Below are positions 6,923 through 16,530 of a DNA stretch of 64,000 nucleotides, piece after piece. The position numbers and the translations under genes are program-made. The first letter of the stretch is position 1. Every line of letters starts with the position of its first letter. The notes under the pieces are model-generated. The model ran no database searches. It was given only the letters and a program-made list of their open reading frames with translations, and was not told the origin of the DNA. The stretch covers positions 9,796,001 through 9,860,000 of the forward strand of contig NZ_CP109430.1 of NCBI RefSeq assembly GCF_036250735.1, in the 5' to 3' direction. The DNA comes from Streptosporangium sp. NBC_01495. Its GTDB lineage: Bacteria; Actinomycetota; Actinomycetes; Streptosporangiales; Streptosporangiaceae.

Positions 6923-9352
6923 TCAGGGCTGGGGACCGGCGAAACCGTCGCCGACCGAGGCGGCCAGGCGGAGGTAGGACTCGCGGGTGCCGGGCTGAAG
7001 CCTTTCCAGGTCGATCTCCGCGCCCTCCTCGAGGTGCGGGTCGTAGGGGACGCGGATGACGGCGCGGCAGCGGGCCGCGAAGTGGGCTTCCAGGCGGTCG
7101 AGGTCGACGGTCGACTTCGAACGCGGGCGGACGCTGCAGAGCACCACGGTCGCGGAGCGGACGAGCTCCTCGTAGTGGTGGGCCTCCAGCCAGTCGAGGG
7201 TCGCCGAGGCGGCGCGGGCGCCGTCCACGGAGGGGGAGCTGACCAGGACGAGCTGGTCGGCCAGGCCGAGCACGCCGGACATGGCCGAGTGGAGCAGGCC
7301 GGTGCCGCAGTCGGTGATGCAGATCGAGTAGAAGTTCTCCAGGACCTGGGAGACCGACTGGTAGTCGGCCGCGCTGAAGGCCTCGGACACCGACGGGTCC
7401 CGGTCGGAGGCGAGGATTTCCAGACGCGACGGGGCCTGGGAGGTGAAGGCCCGGATGTCGACGTACCTCTTGATCTGCTGGCGTTCGTTGAGCAGGTCGC
7501 GGACGGTCGCGGAGGTTTCGAGCTCGACCTTGTCCGACAGGGTGCCTCGGTCGGGGTTGGCGTCGACCGCGATGACCCGGTCACCGCGTACCTGGGCCAG
7601 GGTGGCGCCGAGGCCGACCGTGGTCGTGGTCTTGCCGACACCGCCCTTGAGGCTGAGCACGGCGACGCGGTGGTGGCCGGTGGCCACCGGGGTGCGTGCG
7701 CGGCCGACCAACTCCCTGCGGCGGCGGACCTCCGGGGACTCGCCCGGCTTGATCAGCCCTGCCGACGCCTTGTAGACCAGCTTCCGCCAGCCTCCGGCGG
7801 GCGCGTTGCGGCGGCCCCTCAGCAGCGACTCCGGATCCAGGCTGTCGGCGGACTGCCGGGGAGCCGTGCCCGGAGGCTGGTGCCTGGCCGGTGCGCCGAA
7901 GGCGGGCGCCGGAGCCGTCTGGCGGCGGCGTGCCTGGTACGGCTCCCGCACCGGTTCGGCCGCTTCCCGCCCGGGGGCGAAGGGACTCTCCCGCTCCGCG
8001 CGTTCCACGCGCTCCTGAGGTGCGACGGTCTCCCGTTCGGTGGCGGGGGACGCGTCCCGGCCCGGCGCGAAGGCCGTGGGACCGGAGAAGGCGGCGAAAC
8101 CGGAAGAACCAGAAGAGCCAGAAGAACCGGAAGGAGCAGGCGGCGGAGGTGAGCTGGAGCGCTCCGTACCGAAGGAACTCGACGTGGACTCCGCACCGAA
8201 CGCACCCGAGGTGAAGGGACGCTCCGGCGACACGGCCGGTTCGGGCCTGTCGACGCCGAAGGACTCGGGGGCCCGGAACGACTCCGGCTCGGGCTCGGGG
8301 CCGGACGGGGGGACGGGGGCCGAAACAGGCTCGAAGCGATCCGAGGCAGGTTCAAAACGGTCCGAGGCGGGTTCGAAGCGCTCGGTCGCCTGCTTGGGCG
8401 ACTCCTTCGTCACCGACGTCATCGTGGTTTCGAAGGATTCGAAGGGTTCGAAGATCGTACGGTCGCGGTCGTGCTCCGTGTCGGCGGCGGGGAAGCGGTC
8501 GGCCTCCGCGGCACCTGACGAGAACCGGTCGCCGTCGTCGGAGGAAGAGGAACCGGACGTGCCGGAGCCGGTCGTGCCGGACGGGGACCGGTCGGCCTCG
8601 GCGGTCCCGGCGGTTCCGGTGGTGGTTCCGGTGGAGAAATCTCCGCTGGTCGAGGAGAAGTCCTTGCCGCCCGAGGTGGATCGCGTGCCGCCGCTTCCGA
8701 AGGAGAAGCGGTCGGAGTCGGTGCCGCCGAACTCCGTACTGCCGAAGGTGAACCGCTCGGTGTCCGAGGACGACGGCTTGAGCGGCTCCAGATCGGAGGA
8801 CTCGTCCGAGGCAGGGGCGGGAGCGGAGGCAGGGGCGGGGGGCGTGAAAGGTTCGGCCTCCGCCGGACGCTGGGGTTGCTCGAACAGGCCGCGGGACGGT
8901 TCCTGGGCGGGCGCCGCGAACGGGGTGCGGATGTGCGGCTCGGTGAAGTCGGCGAGACCGTAGTCGCCGGCGTCGACCGGCTCCTGGCGCGGCAGGGGCT
9001 TGAGCGGCGCGAGAAAGCCGTCGTTGTCCTGCTTGCCGGAGGCCGGTGCGGGCACGGTGAAGGAACTCACCGTGTCGGAGGCCTCCATCCACTCGGCCGC
9101 GTCGGCGTCCTCCGCCGGCGGGTCGGTGTCCGGGTGGGCCGAGTCGACGGCCGCGCGGAACAGCGGCGAGGACGTCGTGTCGGGCTCGGTCGGGACCAGG
9201 CTCCAGGGGTCCTTCGGGTACGGCGAGACGACGGTGTCGTCCACCGCGGTGGCCTTCACCGCCAGGGCGGGCGCCTCCTCCTCCTGCTCCTTGATGGCGT
9301 CAAGCCACGCGAGCTGTTCCTCGAGAGATTCCTCACGATCGTGTCTTGCCAC
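6923..9352 (-). CDS. MinD/ParA-like ATPase with long disordered N-terminal region
   Basis: An 809-residue protein from GTG 9352, selected because AGGGGGAA lies six bases upstream; an in-frame ATG 24 bases earlier is less well placed. Residues 1 to about 540 are low-complexity, rich in Ser, Pro, Glu and Thr, with near-repeats such as SDRFEPAS around 8330-8370. The last ~250 residues form a MinD/ParA ATPase: deviant Walker A KGGVGKTTT near 567, then AVDANPDRGTLSD, then a Walker B-like ITDCGTG. Such proteins couple ATP hydrolysis to positioning of partners at the membrane or nucleoid; the layout resembles EspI-type proteins near type VII secretion loci, but no ESX genes are here. The partner is unknown. 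Confidence 0.85.
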   Translation of the reverse strand: MARHDREESLEEQLAWLDAIKEQEEEAPALAVKATAVDDTVVSPYPKDPWSLVPTEPDTTSSPLFRAAVDSAHPDTDPPAEDADAAEWMEASDTVSSFTVPAPASGKQDNDGFLAPLKPLPRQEPVDAGDYGLADFTEPHIRTPFAAPAQEPSRGLFEQPQRPAEAEPFTPPAPASAPAPASDESSDLEPLKPSSSDTERFTFGSTEFGGTDSDRFSFGSGGTRSTSGGKDFSSTSGDFSTGTTTGTAGTAEADRSPSGTTGSGTSGSSSSDDGDRFSSGAAEADRFPAADTEHDRDRTIFEPFESFETTMTSVTKESPKQATERFEPASDRFEPASDRFEPVSAPVPPSGPEPEPESFRAPESFGVDRPEPAVSPERPFTSGAFGAESTSSSFGTERSSSPPPPAPSGSSGSSGSSGFAAFSGPTAFAPGRDASPATERETVAPQERVERAERESPFAPGREAAEPVREPYQARRRQTAPAPAFGAPARHQPPGTAPRQSADSLDPESLLRGRRNAPAGGWRKLVYKASAGLIKPGESPEVRRRRELVGRARTPVATGHHRVAVLSLKGGVGKTTTTVGLGATLAQVRGDRVIAVDANPDRGTLSDKVELETSATVRDLLNERQQIKRYVDIRAFTSQAPSRLEILASDRDPSVSEAFSAADYQSVSQVLENFYSICITDCGTGLLHSAMSGVLGLADQLVLVSSPSVDGARAASATLDWLEAHHYEELVRSATVVLCSVRPRSKSTVDLDRLEAHFAARCRAVIRVPYDPHLEEGAEIDLERLQPGTRESYLRLAASVGDGFAGPQP

Positions 9353-9468
9353 CGTGTTCCCCCTCGGGATGGGCATAAAAGGGCAGCAAACACATAGCAG
9401 GTTAACGCCCTGTGTTCCTGTCAACGCGAGCAACCACCAAGTTGGGGCTCGGCGGATACCTTTGCTCC

Positions 9469-10425
9469 ATGCGCGCCATCGTGATCGATAAACCAGGCGG
9501 ACCGGAAGTCCTGACGTGGCGGGAGGTTCCCGACCCGCTGCCCGAACGCGGCGAAGTCATCATCGACGTGGCCGCCTCCGCGGTCAACCGAGCCGACGCG
9601 CTCCAGCGTCAGGGCTTCTACGACCCGCCCCCCGGCGCCTCGCCGTACCCGGGCATGGAGTGCTCCGGCGTGGTCGAGGCGGTGGGCCAGGACGTCGAGG
9701 GGTTCGCGGCGGGCGACCGGGTGTGTGCCCTGCTCAGCGGAGGCGGGTACGCGGAGAAGGTCGCCGTGCCCTGGCAGCAGGTCATGCGGGTGCCGGAGGG
9801 CGTCGACCTGGTCGAGGCGGCCGGGCTGCCCGAGGTGGCCTGCACGGTCTGGTCCAACGTCTTCATGACCGCGCGCCTGCGGAAGGGCGAGACCCTCCTC
9901 GTGCACGGCGGTGCCAGCGGTATCGGCACGATGGCCATCCAGCTGGCGAAGGCGTTCGGCTCGCGCGTGGTCGTCACCGCCGGGTCCCCCGAGAAGATCG
10001 ACCGCTGCCTGGAGCTGGGTGCCGACGAGGGCATCGACTACCGGCGGGAGGACTTCTCGGAGAAGGTCAAGGCCGACGTGGTCCTCGACATCATGGGCGG
10101 CAAGTACCTTCCGGGGAACATCAAGGTTCTCAGGACGGGCGGGCGGCTGGTCGTGATCGGCCTGCAGGGCGGCGCGAAGGGCGAGCTGAACCTGGGAGCC
10201 CTGCTAGCGAAGCGGGCCTCGGTGTACGGCACCACGCTGCGCTCCCGGCCCGTCGACGAGAAGGGGGTCATCGTGCGCGGGGTCGTGGACAACGTCTGGC
10301 CCCTGCTCGACGCCGGGGCGATCCGGCCCGTGGTGCACGCCCGGGTGCCGATGAGCGACGCGGCCGAGGCCCACCGCATCCTGGAGTCTGGAGAACACGT
10401 CGGGAAAATCCTGCTAGTAAGTTGA
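9469..10425 (+). CDS. NAD(P)H:quinone oxidoreductase, zinc-independent MDR family
   Basis: A 318-residue protein starting at ATG 9469 (MRAIVIDKPGGPEVL), typical for this family in start and length. It has the GroES-like N-terminal half with NRADALQRQGFYDPPPG and YPGMECSG, then a Rossmann nucleotide-binding segment HGGASGIGTMAIQLAK near residue 143. The zinc-ligand cysteines of alcohol dehydrogenases are absent, as in quinone reductases. It reduces quinones or enones with NAD(P)H in the cytoplasm. It is divergent from the MinD-like gene and ends only four bases before bpa, so the two are probably one transcript. Confidence 0.9.
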   Translation: MRAIVIDKPGGPEVLTWREVPDPLPERGEVIIDVAASAVNRADALQRQGFYDPPPGASPYPGMECSGVVEAVGQDVEGFAAGDRVCALLSGGGYAEKVAVPWQQVMRVPEGVDLVEAAGLPEVACTVWSNVFMTARLRKGETLLVHGGASGIGTMAIQLAKAFGSRVVVTAGSPEKIDRCLELGADEGIDYRREDFSEKVKADVVLDIMGGKYLPGNIKVLRTGGRLVVIGLQGGAKGELNLGALLAKRASVYGTTLRSRPVDEKGVIVRGVVDNVWPLLDAGAIRPVVHARVPMSDAAEAHRILESGEHVGKILLVS

Positions 10426-10429
10426 GGCT

Positions 10430-10945
10430 ATGAACGCTGAGGAGAGCACTCCGCACATCGTGGTCGTGGGTCCCCAGGGCTCCCAGGGCGAGGAGGAGGG
10501 CGAGGGTCGGTCCATCGCCGACCTTGTCGAGCAGCCCGCCAAGGTGATGCGCATCGGCAGCATGATCCGTCAGCTCCTCGAGGAGGTCCGTGCGGCTCCG
10601 CTGGACGAGGCCAGCCGCAAGCGGCTCAAGGAGATTCACCAGAGTTCCATCAAGGAGCTCGAAGACGGTCTGGCGCCGGAACTGGTCGACGAGCTGGAAC
10701 GGCTCTCGCTGCCGTTCACCGAGGACGTCAACGGCACCCCGCCCAGCGAGGCGGAGCTCCGGATCGCCCACGCGCAGCTGGTCGGCTGGCTTGAGGGGCT
10801 GTTCCACGGCATACAGACCACGTTGTTCGCCCAGCAGATGGCGGCTCGCGCCCAGCTGGAGAACATGCGCAGGGCCCTGCCCGGCGGCATGTCCCTCCAG
10901 CAGCAGGAGGGCGGCCCCGCGGGTAACGCGGGGCCCTACCTGTAG
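10430..10945 (+). CDS. bpa: Bacterial proteasome activator Bpa (PafE)
   Basis: A 171-residue protein matching the Bpa/PafE family along its length: variable acidic N-terminus, the helical core VMRIGSMIRQLLEEVRAAPLDEASRKRL and LVGWLEGLFHGIQTTLFAQQM (separate segments), and a C-terminal GPYL that corresponds to the HbYX-like tail that docks onto the 20S proteasome. Bpa forms dodecameric rings that open the proteasome gate independently of ATP. Its presence implies a proteasome elsewhere in this genome and fits Actinomycetota. It follows the oxidoreductase gene by four bases and converges with the HAD gene. Confidence 0.93.
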   Translation: MNAEESTPHIVVVGPQGSQGEEEGEGRSIADLVEQPAKVMRIGSMIRQLLEEVRAAPLDEASRKRLKEIHQSSIKELEDGLAPELVDELERLSLPFTEDVNGTPPSEAELRIAHAQLVGWLEGLFHGIQTTLFAQQMAARAQLENMRRALPGGMSLQQQEGGPAGNAGPYL

Positions 10946-10997
10946 GACCTGTAGGCGCCCGCGAGCCCGTTCACGAGGCTTCCGCGGGGCCTGCCCG

Positions 10998-11798
10998 TCA
11001 CGATCTGTAGAGCTCCTCAAGGACTCCGGCGACCCCGTCGTCGTCGTTGGCCGCGGTCACGTGATCGACCGCGGCCAGCACCTCCGGGTGGGCGTTGGCG
11101 ACGGCGTACGAGGTGCCGGCCCACCGGAGCATCGGAAGATCGTTGGGCATGTCACCGAAGGCGATCACCTCCTCGGCCACGATGCCGAGCGTCATGGCGA
11201 GGTGGGCGAGAGCCGAGGCCTTTGTCACACCGTGCGCGCTCATCTCGATCAGTGCCCGGCCGGTGGAATGGGTGGGGGTGACAAGGTCGCCGACCAGCCC
11301 GTAAACCGCCGCGTGGAGGATGTCGGGGTCCATTCTGGGATGCAGTGCCAGAAGTTTGGCGCAGGGCCGCGAGGTGAGTGTGTCCGTTCCGACACGGAGT
11401 CCGCCGACTGCCTTGCTGTCCCATCCTCCGAGACGGAAGTCCGATTCGTGGGCGAATCCACCCTCGTATTCCACAGAGAAGGCGAGGTCGGGAACCTTTT
11501 CGCGGAGGCGCCTCACCACCTCTTCAAGCACGTCCGGGTGGATGAGGTGGGATTTGACGATCCGCTCACTGTGCAGGTCGTAGACGAGGGCTCCGTTGGC
11601 GCATATGGCCAGCCCACGATGGCGTACGGCTCCCGCGACCATGTGCATCCAGCGAGGTGGCCTGCCGGTCACGAAGACCAGCGTGGCCCCGGCGTTCTCC
11701 ACAAGCGCAAAAGCGGCGGCCGTACGGGGGGAGACGGTGCTGTCCGAGCGCAGAGCGGTGCCGTCGAGGTCGGTGGCGACCAGCCTGGGGCTTTGCAT
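10998..11798 (-). CDS. HAD-superfamily hydrolase, Cof/HAD-IIB type
   Basis: A 266-residue protein from ATG 11798; the frame continues upstream but the first HAD strand begins right after this Met (RLVATDLDGTAL). The DxDGT nucleophile loop is near residue 9, the VFVTGRP motif II follows, and FGDMPNDLPML near residue 211 supplies the acidic metal-binding loop. The long insert between them is the C2-type cap, as in sugar and cofactor phosphate phosphatases. Cytoplasmic; substrate not predictable from sequence. Confidence 0.88.
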   Translation of the reverse strand: MQSPRLVATDLDGTALRSDSTVSPRTAAAFALVENAGATLVFVTGRPPRWMHMVAGAVRHRGLAICANGALVYDLHSERIVKSHLIHPDVLEEVVRRLREKVPDLAFSVEYEGGFAHESDFRLGGWDSKAVGGLRVGTDTLTSRPCAKLLALHPRMDPDILHAAVYGLVGDLVTPTHSTGRALIEMSAHGVTKASALAHLAMTLGIVAEEVIAFGDMPNDLPMLRWAGTSYAVANAHPEVLAAVDHVTAANDDDGVAGVLEELYRS

Positions 11799-12034
11799 AA
11801 CACGTCCCAGTGTGCACTGTGATGGCCGACGTGTCGGCACCCGGATCCGGTCCGAGGAATCTTCCTCATGGCGGGAACACGCCTGCGCCGGATAGTGTTA
11901 GATGTGATGGCGTTGTATTAGCTGAATCCCGTTGTGAAAACCAGTTTGACTGAGCCACCCCGGGGCCCGCTGTACGACACATGGGGTTCATGAGGTGTGA
12001 ATCCCAAAGTTTCAAATCCTGAGGGAGAGCTTTA

Positions 12035-12238
12035 ATGGCTCAGGGAACCGTCAAGTGGTTCAACGCTGAAAAGGGCTTCGGCTTCATCGCACCGGACGGC
12101 GGTGCACCGGATGTGTTCGTGCACTTCTCCGAGATCCAGGGCAACGGCTACCGTAGCCTCGAAGACGGCCAGCGGGTCGAGTTCGAGATCACCCAGGGCC
12201 AGAAGGGCCCGCAGGCCTCGCAGGTCCGCGCCGTCTGA
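12035..12238 (+). CDS. Cold-shock domain protein (CspA family)
   Basis: A 67-residue single cold-shock domain with both RNA-binding motifs: KGFGFI and VFVHF. CspA-type proteins bind single-stranded RNA and DNA and melt RNA structure during cold shock or growth. The start follows GAGGGAGAG and a comparatively AT-rich leader of about 190 bases with no gene (11841-12034), the usual place for cold-shock leader control. It is followed by a strong terminator and so is probably monocistronic. Confidence 0.97.
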   Translation: MAQGTVKWFNAEKGFGFIAPDGGAPDVFVHFSEIQGNGYRSLEDGQRVEFEITQGQKGPQASQVRAV

Positions 12239-12262
12239 CGCATAGACCTCTTGGTTGAACCG

Positions 12263-12297
12263 GAAGGCGGGGTTCGCTTCTAGCGAACCCCGCCTTC
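12263..12297 (+). terminator. Strong hairpin after cold-shock gene
   Basis: Perfect 15-bp stem GAAGGCGGGGTTCGC / GCGAACCCCGCCTTC with a five-base loop, 24 bases after the stop codon. Confidence 0.85.
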
Positions 12298-12507
12298 TAC
12301 ATTTCCGAAGCACCCGGGACGCCCGGGTTCTCCACGAGACGACCGGGATGCTCCGTCCTGAGAGCGATCGTGCGGGCTTCGGCCATGGCGGTGGCGGGGT
12401 TTATCCTCCGATGGCCGCTTCCCGGCCCTCTCGCGGGGCTGTGGGCGTGCGGGACGCCATCGACGAGCGGGACCCGCCCGGCGACGGGGCGTACGAGCCG
12501 TCCGGGC

Positions 12508-12594
12508 GCCGGGAACGCACCTCGGTCACAGATGCTGCCGGGAACGCACCTCGGTCACAGATGGTGCCGGGAACACGTCTCGGTCACGAATGCC
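12508..12594. repeat. Three 29-bp tandem repeats upstream of a membrane gene
   Basis: Units at 12508-12536, 12537-12565 and 12566-12594 begin GCCGGGAACG and contain CTCGGTCAC. The first two are nearly identical; the third has diverged at a few positions. They lie 44 bases before the start at 12638. Between 12298 and 12637 there is no gene I can support; the repeats are the only feature. Confidence 0.8.
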
Positions 12595-12637
12595 GCCGAG
12601 CCCGAACCGGACCGCGTCGCGGCGGATCCATCCGGCC

Positions 12638-14150
12638 ATGGAACGTTCACGAGAGCCCTTCCTCGCCTGGTTCGGGCACCCGGCGACCGTGGTCGCCACC
12701 TTCGTGCTACTGATCAACGACCATCTCCTCAAAACCCTGTGGCCCGGGCCCGTCACCGGCAAGCTGAGCGACGTCGCGGGGCTGCTGGTCGCCCCGCCCC
12801 TGCTCGCCCTCGCCATTTCTCTCGCCTTCCTCCGAACCGGCTCCCTCTCCCCTGACCCCACCCGGTTTGCCGCCCTCGCGGCCATCGTCACCGTCGGTGT
12901 CGGCTTCACCCTGGTCAAGACCACGGAGGCGGGCGCGGAACTCGCCTCCCGGGCGTGGACCCTGGCCGCGGGCCCCTCACGAGTCCTGGCCGACCCGACC
13001 GACCTGGTGGCCCTGCCCGCGCTGGGGGCCGCATGGCTGATCTGGCGCCGGTGCCGTACCGGTCACCCGGTACGGCGGGTCCGCGCGCTGATCATCGTCC
13101 CGATCGCCCTCGTCGGGGTGACCGCCACCTCGGCCGTCCCGTCGCCGCCCGCGGCGAAACAGGTCTTCGTGAGCGGCGGGACCATCACCGTGGTCCTGGA
13201 CCAGGGGGCCGAGATACTCTCGCCGCACATGGATCGGCTCTCCCGTACAGGACAGGGGTACCCGAAACCCCTCGCCCTCCCCGAACTCGGGCTCCCCGGA
13301 AACCACACCCGCGCCGGCGACCCGGGCCTGCCTGCCCGACGAGCCCTCGCACTGCTACCGCGTCCTCCCGCCCCGGCTGGCCGTGGACGAGTCCCGTGAC
13401 GGCGGGACCAGTTGGAACACGGTGTGGGCGGTCTCCGAGGGACGCCAGGACGCGCTCCGGCGGCACACGGAGGATTACTCGGTGACGGCGTGGCAGGGCT
13501 CCGCGGCCATCGCGGTACAGCGCGTACCGGACGGCCACGTGGTGGTGGCGGCCAACGGCGACGACGGCATCGCCGTACGGGACGCGCGGGGAAACTGGCG
13601 GCGGCTGGGTCTGTCGGAAGGAGGTTTCTCCGCGGACGCGGCGGTCCCGCTCAACGCGCCGGACGTCGATCTGACGACGGAGCACCGCATCGGCCTCTTC
13701 TCCGGCCTGCTCGCCTTCATGGTCGGCGTGACCATGGCGGGCCGTCACGGATGGCGGTTCATCAGCCTGACCGTACCGGCGTACGTCTTCGCCTCGGTCG
13801 GGTTCGTGCTCGCCCTGCCGCCCGGCAGACCTTCCTACGGCATCATCGACTTCGGCGCTCTCGTGGCCCTGCTCGGCGGCGCCTGCGCCCTCGTCGCGGC
13901 GGTCTTCGCGGTGGCGGCGGCGATCAATGCACGCGTACCCGCACGGACCTGGCTCGCGCTGGTCACCATCGCCTCCTGTACACCGTTCTCGATCTGGATG
14001 CTCTTCACCGGCTGGGAGTCGGGCGTCATCGACGCCTACTCGACGGCGGGGTTCCTCGCCTACCTCGTCGGCGGTGCCGGGATCGGAGCGTCCGCGCTGG
14101 TCGGCCGGGTGGGCGCGGCGGAGGTGGCGGAGGTGGAACGTTCGGTGTGA
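12638..14150 (+). pseudogene. Membrane protein gene split by a frameshift
   Basis: Two adjacent frames read as one protein of about 500 residues. The first (ATG 12638) has hydrophobic segments (TVVATFVLLINDHLL, GLLVAPPLLALAISLAFL, LIIVPIALVGVTATSA) and reaches ALPELGLPGNHTRA near 13315. The natural continuation ACLPDEPSHCYRVLPPRL is in the next frame and runs to 14150 with an Asp-box-like SRDGGTSWNTVW and five more hydrophobic segments. The best change point is about 13310-13325. Either a sequencing error or a recent mutation; if real, the C-terminal half lacks its own RBS. An Asp-box beta-propeller-like fragment between membrane bundles suggests a surface protein of unknown role. Confidence 0.7.
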
Positions 14151-14154
14151 ACGC

Positions 14155-14186
14155 GAGAAGGCCCCGCCGGGCGGCGGGGCCTTCTC
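14155..14186. terminator. Bidirectional terminator between membrane gene and serS
   Basis: Perfect 14-bp stem GAGAAGGCCCCGCC / GGCGGGGCCTTCTC with a four-base loop, in the 56-base gap between convergent genes. Confidence 0.85.
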
Positions 14187-14206
14187 CGTGAGCTTCCCCG
14201 GTCGGG

Positions 14207-15475
14207 CTACTTGACGGGTTCGAGCACGTCGAGGCCGACGTACGGGCGCAGGGCCTTGGGGAGCACGACGGAGCCGTCGGCCTGCTGGTGGTTCTCCAGG
14301 ATGGCGACGATCCAGCGGGTGGTGGCCAGCGTGCCGTTCAGGGTGGCCACGTGCTGGGGCTTGCCGCCGGAGTCACGGAAGCGGACGCCGAGGCGGCGGG
14401 CCTGGAAGTCGGTGCAGTTGGAGGTCGAGGTGAGCTCGCGGTAGCGGCCCTGGCTGGGCACCCACGCCTCGCAGTCGAACTTCCGCGCGGCCGAGGACCC
14501 CAGGTCACCGGCCGCGGTGTCGATCACCCGGTAGGGCAGCTCGACCTTGGCCAGCATCTCCTTCTCCCAGTCGAGCAGACGCCGGTGCTCGGCGTGGGCG
14601 TCCTCGGGACGGGCATAGGAGAACATCTCGACCTTGTCGAACTGGTGGACCCGGATGATGCCCCGGGTGTCCTTGCCGTACGAGCCCGCCTCGCGGCGGA
14701 AGCACGAGGACCATCCCGCGTAGCGGTACGGGAGCGCGGAGCCGTCGAGGATCTCGTCGCCGTGGTAGGCCGCCATCGGCACCTCGCTCGTGCCGACCAG
14801 GAACAGGTCGTCGTCGGGCAGGTGGTAGACCTCGCTGGCGTGGGCGCCGAGGAAGCCGGTGCCCTTCATCGACTCCGGCTTGACCAGCACGGGCGTGATC
14901 ATCGGGACGAAGCCCGCCTCGATCGCCTGCTGCATGGCCATGTTGAGCAGCCCGAGCTGCAGCCGGGCGCCGACACCCCTCAGGAAGAAGAAGCGCGAGC
15001 CGGAGACCTTCGCGCCGCGCTCCATGTCGATCGCGCCGAGCAGCTCGCCCAGCTCCAGATGGTCCTTGGGCTCGAAACCGAAGGACGGCTTCTCGCCGAT
15101 CTCCTCCAGCACGACGTAGTCGTCCTCGCCTCCGGTGGGAGCCCCCTCCTCCACGAGGTTGGGCACCGTGTAGAGGACCTCGCCGAGTTCGGCGCCGAGC
15201 CGCTCTGCCTCGGCCTCGGCGGACTTGACCTGCGTGGAGAGGTCTTTCGCCCGCTCCAGCAGGGTCGCCTTCTCCTCCCCTGAGGCACGGGAGACCGACT
15301 TGCCGACGGTTTTCTGCTCGGCGCGGAGCGTCTCGAAGCGGCTCAGCGCACCGCGCCGTCGCTCGTCGAGGTCGAGCAGCGTGTCGACGACAGAGTCGTC
15401 CTCACCGCGGGCACGCTGCGACGCCCGTAGCCGGTCGGGATCCTCACGAAGGGTACGCAGGTCAATCACAGCCAC
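14207..15475 (-). CDS. serS: Seryl-tRNA synthetase
   Basis: A 422-residue class II aminoacyl-tRNA synthetase. The N-terminal ~110 residues form the long antiparallel coiled coil that grips the extra arm of tRNA-Ser ([19 protein letters not shown]). The catalytic domain shows TSEVP, motif 2 ([14 protein letters not shown]) and motif 3 ([18 protein letters not shown]). It charges tRNA-Ser with serine in the cytoplasm. Start [14 protein letters not shown] is standard for the family. The convergent neighbour is separated by a strong terminator, and the upstream neighbour pheA is on the same strand 134 bases away. Confidence 0.98.
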   Translation of the reverse strand: MAVIDLRTLREDPDRLRASQRARGEDDSVVDTLLDLDERRRGALSRFETLRAEQKTVGKSVSRASGEEKATLLERAKDLSTQVKSAEAEAERLGAELGEVLYTVPNLVEEGAPTGGEDDYVVLEEIGEKPSFGFEPKDHLELGELLGAIDMERGAKVSGSRFFFLRGVGARLQLGLLNMAMQQAIEAGFVPMITPVLVKPESMKGTGFLGAHASEVYHLPDDDLFLVGTSEVPMAAYHGDEILDGSALPYRYAGWSSCFRREAGSYGKDTRGIIRVHQFDKVEMFSYARPEDAHAEHRRLLDWEKEMLAKVELPYRVIDTAAGDLGSSAARKFDCEAWVPSQGRYRELTSTSNCTDFQARRLGVRFRDSGGKPQHVATLNGTLATTRWIVAILENHQQADGSVVLPKALRPYVGLDVLEPVK

Positions 15476-15609
15476 AAGGCTACCGATGTACGGCTCGGGC
15501 CCGCGCCCGGATTAACCGGGCCGCCCCCGTGGCGTCCGTTTCCCGCCCGGCGGGACACCTTCGGCGGGCACCCGCGGGCTCCCGCACCGGCTCGCGGGCC
15601 GGGTGAGGA

Positions 15610-16530
15610 TCAGACCTGGCCGGTGCGGATCCTGCCGAGCCACTCGGCGGCCTCGGTGAAGTCACCGTCGTTCGTACCGCGCTTGATCTGCGGGAAGAGA
15701 CCGTCGGCTCGCGGGTAACTGCCCAGGAAGCGCACTTCGGCGGAGATCCGGTGAAGACCCGAGATCGCCTCTCCGACGCGGGCGTCGGCGACGTGGCCCT
15801 CGAAGTCGAAGTGGAAGAAATAGCGGCCGATGCCGTCGCCGGTGGGCCGCGACTCGATGCGGGACAGGTTGACGCCGCGAACGGAGAACTGGGTCAGCAT
15901 CTCCAGCAGCGCGCCCGGGTGGTCGTCGGCGAGGAAGACGACCAGGGAGGTGCGGTCGGCGCCGGTCGGCTCGGGCAGCGGGCCGGGACGCGACACCTGG
16001 ACGAACCGGGTGACGGTGTCGGTGCGGTCGCCGATCCTGGCCGCGAGCTCGACCAGGCCGTAGTGCTCACCGGCGATGCGCGCGGCGATGGCCGCGTCGT
16101 ACGGCGAGCCGGGAAGCGCGACCTCCTGCGCCGCGGCGGCGGTCGACGGGGCGGCGACCACCACGGCGTCGGGCAGCTCGCGGGCGATGAAGTTGCGGCA
16201 CTGGGTGATCGCCGCCGGGTGGGTGAAGACCCTCTTGATGTGGCCGATCTCGGTGTCGGGACGCGCCAGGAGCGAGAATTCGACGGGAAGCAGCAGCTCG
16301 GCGGTGATGAGCAGCGACTCACCCCGGGCGAGCTCGTCAAGGGTCGTGGTGATGGCGCCTTCGAGCGAGTTCTCCATCGGGACGACGGCTCCGTCGGCCT
16401 CCCCGCGCCGGGCGGCCTCCAGGGCGGCGGTGACGTTCGGGCTCGGCAGGCGCTCGGCCTCAGGCGCCAGGATGCGCAGGGCTTCCTCGGTGAAGGTCCC
16501 CTCCGGTCCCAGGTAAGCGAGTTTCGGCAT
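15610..16530 (-). CDS. pheA: Prephenate dehydratase
   Basis: A 306-residue monofunctional prephenate dehydratase, which turns prephenate into phenylpyruvate for phenylalanine synthesis. It begins KLAYLGPEGTFTEEAL, has the VVPMENSLEGAI segment, the catalytic TRF motif (DTVTRFVQV) near residue 173, and a C-terminal ACT domain (GALLEMLTQFSVRGVNL, then SRIESRP) that binds phenylalanine for feedback control. Length and order are normal for actinobacteria. The upstream interval 16531-16937 has no gene, only short GC-rich repeats such as CTTGAAACTCGCT at about 16744-16790. Confidence 0.97.
   Translation of the reverse strand: MPKLAYLGPEGTFTEEALRILAPEAERLPSPNVTAALEAARRGEADGAVVPMENSLEGAITTTLDELARGESLLITAELLLPVEFSLLARPDTEIGHIKRVFTHPAAITQCRNFIARELPDAVVVAAPSTAAAAQEVALPGSPYDAAIAARIAGEHYGLVELAARIGDRTDTVTRFVQVSRPGPLPEPTGADRTSLVVFLADDHPGALLEMLTQFSVRGVNLSRIESRPTGDGIGRYFFHFDFEGHVADARVGEAISGLHRISAEVRFLGSYPRADGLFPQIKRGTNDGDFTEAAEWLGRIRTGQV

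Noticed and set aside
6833-8152. Plus-strand frame over the MinD-like gene
   Set aside because: Shadow of the opposite-strand gene; no RBS or known domain.
12255-12713. Frames upstream of the frameshifted membrane gene
   Set aside because: They traverse the terminator and 29-bp repeats; composition is non-coding.
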